Origin: Novipirellula aureliae
Lineage (GTDB): Bacteria > Planctomycetota > Planctomycetia > Pirellulales > Pirellulaceae
NCBI RefSeq assembly: GCF_007860185.1
Contig: NZ_SJPY01000006.1
Location: 550,159 to 614,158, forward strand
Length of the DNA: 64,000 bases
Direction: 5' to 3'
How positions within the stretch are numbered: the first letter of the stretch is position 1; every line of letters begins with the position of its first letter. This document shows positions 25,287 to 33,035 of this stretch, one piece after another. The notes below the pieces were generated by a model. The model ran no database searches. It saw only the letters and a program-made list of their open reading frames with translations, and was not told the DNA's origin. A program made the translations under genes and the position numbers.

Positions 25287-26197
25287 TACTTGGCTCCTGC
25301 CAAATCATCGGTAACACTTGCATCACCCGGCCCGTCCAGATCGTAGAATCGGGCGCAGGTGCCGCCGAGAATGGCATTGCGTTCATTCTCCGCCAGTTTG
25401 TTTACGTAATCCACAACGATCCCCATCACGTCTTCGTAAGTAGCGGCTAGCGTGCAAACAGGCCAGTCCGAACCAATCATTAGCCGCTCCGGGCCAAAAG
25501 CCTCGAGAGCGATGTCGAGGTAAGGCCGGAAATCATCCACTTGCCAAGCGTTCCACACCGCTTCGGTGACCATCCCCGAGAGCTTGCAGCAAACGTTGTC
25601 ATGCGTTGCTAGGTCTCGCAGATCGCGTTCCCATTGCGTTGTTCGGCTACTGGTCGGTCCACTGGTCGAGGCAATCGCCGCAATCGCCGGTTTTGCAAGG
25701 TGGTCTACCACAAAGGGCTGGTTGGGAAACTTCTCCACCAGTGTAATCGCAGGGCGAATGTGAGGCGGCTTCAGGAGTAAGTCGTAAGTCAAATCGAAGT
25801 TTGCGAGCTGAGAGATGGCCGCGAGGTGGTTGACGCTGATCGCGTAATCAATATCAGCCATGTCGTGGATTAACTCACGGACACCCCTGAGTTTTGGATG
25901 AGAGGCAAAACGTTCGAGCTGCTCGCCGAGCTGTGGTGATTCGAAATCAACCCAGCCCACGACGCCCTTGATGAAAGGATGCTGGTCAGCCAACTCGAGT
26001 AGCCATTCGGTTTCAACGAGCATTTGACGTGCCTGCACAGCGATTGTGCCGTCAAACCCTACGGCTCGAAGCTGCGGCTCGAGGGTTTCCGGTAGGAAAT
26101 CGTGCCGCAAAATACTCATCTCCTCGGACATCCAGACATAGTCCGCGGGATTGTACTTCCAGAAGTGCTGATGACTATCTATTTGCATCGGTTCCAA
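25286..26197 (-). CDS. Amidohydrolase-2 family protein, probable sugar lactonase
   Basis: The 303-residue protein starts with IDSHQHFWKY, the metal-binding HxH of the amidohydrolase-2 (COG3618) group, and has MIGSDWPVC near residue 240 with the catalytic Asp. COG3618 includes L-fuconolactonase and L-rhamnono-lactonase. A start three codons later (MQIDSHQ) is also possible. It is the first gene of the four-gene cluster; the promoter should lie in 26198-26378, where a palindrome is found. No sugar-acid dehydratase or aldolase gene is present beside it, so the downstream pathway is not complete here. Confidence 0.85.
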   Translation of the reverse strand: MEPMQIDSHQHFWKYNPADYVWMSEEMSILRHDFLPETLEPQLRAVGFDGTIAVQARQMLVETEWLLELADQHPFIKGVVGWVDFESPQLGEQLERFASHPKLRGVRELIHDMADIDYAISVNHLAAISQLANFDLTYDLLLKPPHIRPAITLVEKFPNQPFVVDHLAKPAIAAIASTSGPTSSRTTQWERDLRDLATHDNVCCKLSGMVTEAVWNAWQVDDFRPYLDIALEAFGPERLMIGSDWPVCTLAATYEDVMGIVVDYVNKLAENERNAILGGTCARFYDLDGPGDASVTDDLAGAK

Positions 26198-26259
26198 CTC
26201 GACAGGATGAAGCGTTGCTGTCTGAGTTTAGCAGGCCTCTTTGAGGAAAAACTCCCCAC

Positions 26260-26282
26260 TTATGGCGATTGAGTCACCATAA
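26260..26282. promoter_or_regulatory. Candidate operator before the sugar cluster
   Basis: TTATGGCGA, 5 nt, TCACCATAA is an inverted repeat with one mismatch, about 65-85 nt upstream of the amidohydrolase start. Its place is right for binding of a sugar regulator such as the XylR-type protein encoded at 19859-21016. Confidence 0.45.
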
Positions 26283-26378
26283 ATGGCGTGTGGCCGTGAG
26301 AATGGCTGCCGACGTTCCTGCCTGATCGCGAGCCGTTCAAAAACGACTCGGTAAAAAATGGCAATGGAAAAGCGTGAT

Positions 26379-27599
26379 TTACAGCGAGGTGCTGCTCTTT
26401 AGCACGGGGACGAGCAACGCCATCACGACTGCCAGGACCAAGATCGCCATGACGAGCAACATAATCGGTTCCAATAGGCGGACGAATAAATCGAGTCGAC
26501 GAAACGTTCGCTTTTCCAGAGAGTCGGCGATTTCGGGTAGCACGGTGTCGAGCGAGTTGCTCTCTTCGCCAACGCTAATCATCTCGGTCACACTGACGGG
26601 TAAGTAGCCGGAGGCCCGCAGTGGGGTCGCCAAGCTTTCGCCGCTGCGGATGTTCTCGGTGGCGTCGGCAATCGATCGACTTAATAGTCGGTTGCCAGTC
26701 GCACTACGGCTGATTTCCAGCGACTTGATGATCGGGACCCCATTGCCCAGTAGCGTCCCGAGCACTCGGCAAAAGCGGGCGACCGCCAAGTTCATCAAGA
26801 TGTCTCCTAGTACCGGGATTTTTAACTTGAACGAATCGGCCAAGTCTTTTCCTGAATCGCTGTTTAGTTTCATCTTCACGAGCACGAAGGCAACCAATGC
26901 CAAGACTAAAACGATCCAGCCATAACTTTGGAGGAAGTTACTAAAGGATAACAACGCTTCGGTTGCCCAAGGCATCTGTCCTTTTTTGCGAAGTCGCTCA
27001 AACAGCATTTCGAATTTGGGAACAAAGAAAACGAGCAAGACCGTAATCACAACCGTGCCGACCGAAAACAAGAAAACCGGGTAAGCCATCGCACTGACGG
27101 TTCGGCCTTTCAAGTCCTCTTGTAGCTCCGTAAATGCACCCACTCGCTCAAGTGCATCCTCGAGAAACCCGCCTTCGCTACCTGCCCGTACCATGTTGAC
27201 GCTCATCTCGCTAAACACACCTGGGTAACGAGAGAACGCCTGTCCGAGTGGTTCGCCATCTTCGACACGCGCGCGGATGTCGCCGACCACTTCCTTGAGC
27301 ACTTTGTCGGAGGTTTGCGACCCGAGCACGTTGAGCGAGCGGATCATCGGCACGCCTGCGCGTAGCAGCGATGCCAATTGTCCGTAGAAAATCGACATCG
27401 TTTGACCATTTACTTTTTGCTTTCGGCCAAAAACCGATGCAAATGACCCGCGAGACGATTGGGTTGTGTCTTCCACCGTGACGGGGAACAGGGACCGCTC
27501 GGACAAGATCGCAGCGACCTCGCGAGGTCCCGTTGCTTCGATCGTCCCGGAGACTTGTTTGCCCGACATATCGCGAGCGATGTAGCTGAACACTGGCAT
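26379..27599 (-). CDS. Type II secretion / type IV pilus inner-membrane protein (GspF/PilC)
   Basis: The 406-residue protein has the two repeated T2SSF domains, each ending in hydrophobic helices: about residues 70-225 (LASLLRAGVPMIRSLNVL) and 270-400 (FCRVLGTLLGNGVPIIKSLEIS). The N-terminal 50 residues (YIARDMSGKQVSGTIEA) are also typical. It anchors the assembly ATPase in the inner membrane. It starts 2 nt after the stop of the ATPase gene, so the two are co-translated. No pseudopilin or prepilin peptidase gene lies in the window. Confidence 0.93.
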   Translation of the reverse strand: MPVFSYIARDMSGKQVSGTIEATGPREVAAILSERSLFPVTVEDTTQSSRGSFASVFGRKQKVNGQTMSIFYGQLASLLRAGVPMIRSLNVLGSQTSDKVLKEVVGDIRARVEDGEPLGQAFSRYPGVFSEMSVNMVRAGSEGGFLEDALERVGAFTELQEDLKGRTVSAMAYPVFLFSVGTVVITVLLVFFVPKFEMLFERLRKKGQMPWATEALLSFSNFLQSYGWIVLVLALVAFVLVKMKLNSDSGKDLADSFKLKIPVLGDILMNLAVARFCRVLGTLLGNGVPIIKSLEISRSATGNRLLSRSIADATENIRSGESLATPLRASGYLPVSVTEMISVGEESNSLDTVLPEIADSLEKRTFRRLDLFVRLLEPIMLLVMAILVLAVVMALLVPVLKSSTSL

Positions 27600-27601
27600 G
27601 C

Positions 27602-29299
27602 TTATACGGCCTCGCCCCGAGTCACGCGGAGAACTTCATCAATACTCGTTTGCCCTTCGATGACCTTATCCCATGCGTCCATTCGCAGGGTTCGCATACC
27701 ATGCTTGATCGCCGCCCGCCGAATATCCCAACTGCTCGCTCGATCTTGCGCCAGTTGGCGAATCTCTTCATTCGTGACTAGCAATTCGTAGATCCCCATT
27801 CGTCCGCTATAGCCTACGTGCCGGCATTCACGGCAGCCCACGCTTTGGTAGAGCACCGCACCATCGGGGTGTTCAGCAAAACGATCCCAAGGGAAATCGG
27901 CCGGGATATCCTCTTTATTTGGCTTTATGGCCGTCTTACAGTGTTTGCACAATCGCCTCACCAGTCGTTGAGCCATGACGGCTTCGACTGTACCGGCTAC
28001 CAGGAATGGTTCGACTCCCATGTCGCCCATGCGGGTAAACGCTCCTGCGGCATCGTTGGTGTGCAACGTACTGAAGACCAAGTGACCGGTCAGTGACGCT
28101 TGGATCGCATTTTCGGCCGTCTCCAAGTCGCGAATTTCCCCCACCAAAACAATGTCGGGGTCATGCCGCAAAATACTTCTTAAGGACGCTGCAAAGGTTA
28201 GCCCAATCTTCGGGTGGACCTGGATTTGGTTGATCCCATCAAGTTGATACTCGACCGGATCCTCCGTGGTGATAATCTTCGTCTCAGGGCTACGGATTTG
28301 CAGCAAGCTGCTGTACAAGGTTGTCGTTTTACCCGATCCCGTTGGGCCGGTGACCAGTACGATGCCGTGCGGGTATGTGATGATTTCACTAAAGGTTTGG
28401 TAAACCTTTTCGTTCATGCCCAAGCTGCGAAGATCAAAGACCATCGACGACTTGTCGAGAACACGCATCACCAGGCCTTCGCCGTGAATCATCGGAATGA
28501 CGCTGAGCCGGATATCAACTTCGCGTCCATGGACGCGGAGTTTGATTCGTCCGTCTTGAGGCAATCGTTTTTCCGCAATATTCAATCGAGCTAGGATCTT
28601 GAGGCGGCTGATAATGGCTGCCTGGAAGCGGTTGATCTCAGGGGGGGTCGGTTGAGGATGCAAGATACCGTCAATACGATAGCGAATTTGCAGTCCATCC
28701 GATTGCGTTTCAATATGAATATCGCTCGCTCGTGTTTCGATCGCTTCGAGCAAAATCTCGTTTACTAGGCGGACGACGGATGCCTCCTGAGCCATCTCAC
28801 TCAGTTCGCTGCCGTCGGTTTCGATTTGGTCGAGCAGTTCGACGTCATCATCGACTTTCGCGGCCATCAATCCTTCGACCGTCTCGCTGCCGACCCCAAG
28901 ATGTTGTTTGACCAAGCGAGCGATTTCGGCTCGCTCGGCCACGACCGGTACAATACTTTTGCCCGTAACCGCGCTCGCCTCATCCAGTGGGTAAAGATCA
29001 AGCGGATCGGAGGTGGCAACGATGATCATGCCATCGTCGATGCCGATCGGAAACAGGGATTGTCGATAGATGAGCTTCTGTGGAAATCCTTCTAGCGCCT
29101 TCAGGTCAACCTCGATTTCGCGCAGGTCCACATAGTCGAGACCGACCTCTTCGGCCAACGCCTGCATCGCATCTCGTTCGTTGACGAAGCCGAGTTCTAC
29201 AGCAGCTTGAATGACATTGGGCGAATTGCTTTGTCGACTCTGTTCAAGTTGTTCGTTACTAATCAGTCCGCGGCGTTTCAGGATTTCTCCGGCTTGCAT
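27602..29299 (-). CDS. Type II secretion / pilus assembly ATPase (GspE/PilB)
   Basis: The 565-residue protein has an N-terminal MshEN-like domain (ILKRRGLISNEQLEQSRQ), a Walker A motif GPTGSGKTTT near residue 315, an Asp box and Walker B around DPDIVLVGEIRDLETA, the His box STLHTNDAAGA, and a C-terminal zinc-binding set CKHC ... CREC. All known ATPase signatures are intact, so it should be an active assembly motor. It sits between the secretin-N protein gene upstream and gspF downstream. Confidence 0.94.
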   Translation of the reverse strand: MQAGEILKRRGLISNEQLEQSRQSNSPNVIQAAVELGFVNERDAMQALAEEVGLDYVDLREIEVDLKALEGFPQKLIYRQSLFPIGIDDGMIIVATSDPLDLYPLDEASAVTGKSIVPVVAERAEIARLVKQHLGVGSETVEGLMAAKVDDDVELLDQIETDGSELSEMAQEASVVRLVNEILLEAIETRASDIHIETQSDGLQIRYRIDGILHPQPTPPEINRFQAAIISRLKILARLNIAEKRLPQDGRIKLRVHGREVDIRLSVIPMIHGEGLVMRVLDKSSMVFDLRSLGMNEKVYQTFSEIITYPHGIVLVTGPTGSGKTTTLYSSLLQIRSPETKIITTEDPVEYQLDGINQIQVHPKIGLTFAASLRSILRHDPDIVLVGEIRDLETAENAIQASLTGHLVFSTLHTNDAAGAFTRMGDMGVEPFLVAGTVEAVMAQRLVRRLCKHCKTAIKPNKEDIPADFPWDRFAEHPDGAVLYQSVGCRECRHVGYSGRMGIYELLVTNEEIRQLAQDRASSWDIRRAAIKHGMRTLRMDAWDKVIEGQTSIDEVLRVTRGEAV

Positions 29300-29466
29300 C
29301 GTGCTATCTTTCTTATTCAGTTGTTTGATAATTCAGTGGCCTAGGGTTTCAGCCACATTTGATTTTAGGGTCAGCCGTTTTGGCGTTAGCCGCGGTTCCG
29401 TTGATGAAACCGTGGCCAACTCAAACGGCTAATGTTGCAGATCTTATCATAGATCCTGCGGCCTGG

Positions 29467-29484
29467 GGATCTTTGACAAGATCC
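29467..29484. repeat. Dispersed palindrome of the GGATC...GATCC family
   Basis: GGATCTTTGACAAGATCC forms a stem of 7 pairs with a small mismatch. Related copies occur at 36476-36558 and 39230-39262, always between genes. Confidence 0.6.
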
Positions 29485-29538
29485 ACTACCACCAACCCTA
29501 ATTTCTTTATCCGCGACAAACCAAACCGCTAAGGATGG

Positions 29539-32500
29539 CTATCTGCCACCGCCACCGCCGCCGCCACGTCCACCGCCAGTGTTGCCGCCGCCGCCTCGGC
29601 CACCGGTTGTTTGGCCGCCACCGCCTCGGCCGCCGGTTGTTTGGCCGCCGCCACCCCGGCCACCGGTTGTTTGGCCACCACCGCCTCGGCCACCCGCGGC
29701 GCTCTGACGCATCGCGCGAATCATCGCGGCTTGACGAGCCGCGTCGTTGCTTGAGGCATTTGAAGACGTAGAATTTGTTGAGCCGGTGGTCGTTGTCTGG
29801 GTTGATGCGCCGAGAACCGATTCAAGTGCCATGCGAACGACATCTGCCTTAATGTTTCCCTTCAGCGTCACCACTTCGACACTTTCTTCCGTTTGCATCC
29901 CACCTTCATCAAGTGCGAGGACCAGTTGTCGGACCTCTTCGAAATCTTGCGGTGTTGCGGTTACCACAAGCGAGTTACTGCGCGCGTCCACCGCGATAAC
30001 GATCTTGGAGGGCTCGCTCTGAGTTGTTTGGGTACCGCCACGGTTACCTCCACCACCACCACCACCACCACGACCACCTCCCCCGCCGCCTCGGAGCGCC
30101 GCGATTATTTCTTGAGGATTCGTTTGTCCACGCCCGCTCGATTGCGTGCCGCCATTGATACGATCAGCAAACACACTCTTGACCACTTCCGCCACGCTTG
30201 CCGCATCTTGGTAGATGATCGGAATCAATGCTGGCTTGGCAATCAACTCGATGTCTTCAGGGCTTTCTTGAATGTCTAGCTTTCGCAAAATCATTTCAAC
30301 CAATTCCAAGTCGAGCGGATTGGCTTGGACAATCAAGGCGTTGAGTCTAGCATCGGGAACAATGCTGATTGATCCGGTCGAGGTCAAAACGGATCTCGCA
30401 GTCGATCCGCCACCACCGCCTCCGCCACCACCGCCACCCATTCCTAGTAGCCCAAGCATCCCTCCTCCGAGGCCACCTGAAAACGAATCGCCCATCGATG
30501 AAAGCGAGCTATCGACGCCGCCAATAATGGTCGAAATCAATTCGGCGGTCGCATCGGCTTTGGCATACTTGAGCCAAAAAATGGTCGGCAAGTCCGATTG
30601 GGCTGTGGTGTTTGGAGCGAACGATTCCATCAGCGCTTCGAATGTATCGAGTGCTTCGGTATCTTCGGAGGCGACAATCATGCCAGCCGGAGTAAACTGG
30701 ACGACAATGTCAGCTCCTTCAAAATCGAGTGTGATCGATGGTGGATCACCCTCGGCGACCGTAGCCGACTCGTTTGCTGACGCCGACTCGTTTGCCTGGG
30801 CCGCGACCAATGTGGTCGGCGATGTGAGCGATGAGCGCACCGATGCAAAATCGGGAGCTTCAACGGAACCGCTTTCCGAAGGGCTTCGGAAATCGGGTTT
30901 TCCGTCGTTTGCGGGGATTTCATCAGACGGTCGCTTCGCGGGCTGTGGATCCGGATGAATCCGCCGATCGGGAATTCCAGCCCGCGTCTCCGATGAACCA
31001 TTCGATGAACCACTTGAGGGCGAGATGGTTCGAATTTGGTTCGTGCGACCGAGCACCGACCATACGTCTTGAACTTGCCTAAATGCATCCATGCCTGACG
31101 GACCATTGTAGGGCAGCATGCGAACCTTGTTGCCAAGTTTGCCCATGACATCGTTGCCTTCGAGCTCTCCAATCAATTTTTCAACCATCGCGATCTGGTC
31201 GGCTGACCCGCGAATCCATAGCCGGTTGGTCGAGGGGTCGCCATCAACAATTGGACCTTGGCCACCCGTTTCGGTGATGCCGAAAAACTTGTTGATCGTT
31301 AGCAATGCCTGTGCGGGATCTAGCTGCCTCAAGTTGATGACCTTGAATTCCTGGCCGCTACCCTCTAATTTCGCAATGGTCGCCGCGATCAACGCTTGAG
31401 TTTCAGGCCGCGCGTAGGAGACAATCGACTTTGTTTTCGGGTCGATCGCAATACGCGCATCCGGCGTTCCAGCCAACAAGGTCTGCAATACATCGAACAC
31501 CGTCGAACTGTCGGCAACCGTGACTGGATGAGTTTCAAACAAAGGCTTTGACGGTTCGTCCGTCGAGCCCTCTTCGGCGGTCGCCAGCGGTTTGTCGGCT
31601 TTGGAAACAATACTTTCAAGCAGACTGACTTTTCCGGGCATTCCGGTTGCATAGATCCGCTCGCCATAGGCACCGACGGAAAGACGAATCGATTCGTTCG
31701 AGTTTTGCAAGTCTTCTAAGCCTAGCAGCGGTCGAGCGATCTCCAGAACCTCATCAGCACCGCGATACTTCAGTACGATCTCGACCACGTTCGACTCGGT
31801 CTCTTGAGCATTTGCCAATAGTTTGCGAATGGCCAACAACTTGCTAACCGTTTCGGTCACCTTCACTTGCCGAGCACTATCGAGAACGATGATTCGGCCC
31901 CACGGCCCAATCAGTTGTGCGAGCTCTTGCCGGGCGGCATCGGGCGTTAAACTGCCGAGCGGAAAGACACTGCTGACGATGTCACTTTGACTGCGACCAT
32001 CGAGGTCATCTAGACTGACCAATTCAGCTAGCTCGCTGATCAAGTTTGCCGCATTGTCTACCTCTAAATCGATCAACAACAGCATTCGGCCGCGGCGAAC
32101 CAATGCGTAGCCACGGTCCAAAAGCAAACGGTTCAAAATGTCGAGCGTCCCATCAACACTATAAGATCGGGTGGGGTCGACATAATTGACAGATCCAGTG
32201 GGATAGCGATCGATCTGTAGCGACAAATCCGCTTGCTCAGCATACCAATTTAGCACGTCTTCCCAGGCTGTGCCCTGAAAGTTCAGCACCAATTGCTCCA
32301 TGGAACCGCTCTGTACCGGCTCGTCGGGTGCCGTGACGGGCTCCTCAGCGTTAGCGGTTTGAGCTTCGACAAGCTGGGCTGCCGCCTGTTGGGCCTCCGC
32401 TTGCTGAGCTTCCGCTTGCTGGACTGCCGCTTGCAGGGCTTCTGCTTGTTGGGCTTCCGCTTGCTGGACTGCCGCTTGCTGGGCTTCCGCTTGCTGGACT

Positions 32501-32625
32501 GCCGCTTGCAGGGCTTCTGCTTGTTGCGAGTTTGCTTGTTGTGCGTTTGCGACCGAAACGTGCGACGCTAAGAATAGAATCGCAAGGACGGCGAAGGAGG
32601 TACTCTGGTGAAGCGATTTGTTCAT
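29539..32625 (-). CDS. Large secretin-N domain protein with Gly-rich and Gln/Ala-rich repeats
   Basis: I take the ATG at 32625 because it begins a clear signal peptide (FAVLAILFLASHVSVANA), giving 1028 residues; the frame is open 54 codons further. After the signal comes a repeat of QQAEAQQAAV units (about 70 residues), then several secretin N-type (N0/N1/N2) modules such as VVEIVLKYRGADEVLEIARPL and IVIAVDARSNSLVVTATPQD. Three glycine-rich blocks interrupt it, and the C-terminus ends in GRGGGGQTTG repeats. I see no recognisable outer-membrane secretin barrel region, so it may be a periplasmic partner rather than the channel. It precedes gspE and gspF and is divergent from gyrA. Confidence 0.8.
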   Translation of the reverse strand: MNKSLHQSTSFAVLAILFLASHVSVANAQQANSQQAEALQAAVQQAEAQQAAVQQAEAQQAEALQAAVQQAEAQQAEAQQAAAQLVEAQTANAEEPVTAPDEPVQSGSMEQLVLNFQGTAWEDVLNWYAEQADLSLQIDRYPTGSVNYVDPTRSYSVDGTLDILNRLLLDRGYALVRRGRMLLLIDLEVDNAANLISELAELVSLDDLDGRSQSDIVSSVFPLGSLTPDAARQELAQLIGPWGRIIVLDSARQVKVTETVSKLLAIRKLLANAQETESNVVEIVLKYRGADEVLEIARPLLGLEDLQNSNESIRLSVGAYGERIYATGMPGKVSLLESIVSKADKPLATAEEGSTDEPSKPLFETHPVTVADSSTVFDVLQTLLAGTPDARIAIDPKTKSIVSYARPETQALIAATIAKLEGSGQEFKVINLRQLDPAQALLTINKFFGITETGGQGPIVDGDPSTNRLWIRGSADQIAMVEKLIGELEGNDVMGKLGNKVRMLPYNGPSGMDAFRQVQDVWSVLGRTNQIRTISPSSGSSNGSSETRAGIPDRRIHPDPQPAKRPSDEIPANDGKPDFRSPSESGSVEAPDFASVRSSLTSPTTLVAAQANESASANESATVAEGDPPSITLDFEGADIVVQFTPAGMIVASEDTEALDTFEALMESFAPNTTAQSDLPTIFWLKYAKADATAELISTIIGGVDSSLSSMGDSFSGGLGGGMLGLLGMGGGGGGGGGGGSTARSVLTSTGSISIVPDARLNALIVQANPLDLELVEMILRKLDIQESPEDIELIAKPALIPIIYQDAASVAEVVKSVFADRINGGTQSSGRGQTNPQEIIAALRGGGGGGRGGGGGGGGNRGGTQTTQSEPSKIVIAVDARSNSLVVTATPQDFEEVRQLVLALDEGGMQTEESVEVVTLKGNIKADVVRMALESVLGASTQTTTTGSTNSTSSNASSNDAARQAAMIRAMRQSAAGGRGGGGQTTGGRGGGGQTTGGRGGGGQTTGGRGGGGNTGGGRGGGGGGGR

Positions 32626-33035
32626 TCGAGGAGCATTGTTGGACGTGGAGGAGCGGTAGGTTTGGAAATGCCCAAACGCCGGAAAGAGAAAAAGGAAGCA
32701 TGCAATTCCAATATGGTAATCACGCGATGGAGCCACCGTTCCGGCGACTTCGCTCAACTTTGCTAGAAAACCTTTGTCATGCCGCAAAAATCAGCACATT
32801 ACTCATAGTGCTCCCAATACAACCCCTGTGGTCGGCCAGAGTTTCGCTTTACCGGTGTCATCCGTCGAACAAGATCCTAAGTCCTTTGCAGAAAACGACT
32901 TGTAGGCACCCTGAAAAAAGGCTGGCCCGTTGTGCGAAAAATCGCCTCATGGTAGAATTTTGCCCTGGATAAAAAGAGCCGATCTTGGCTTAGAACGGGT
33001 GTTTCTCGCACCATCACTCCTGTTAGGACAGCACG

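Noticed and set aside
29535-29771. Arg/His-rich plus-strand frame
   Set aside because: It is the complement of the glycine-rich tail of the secretin-N gene.
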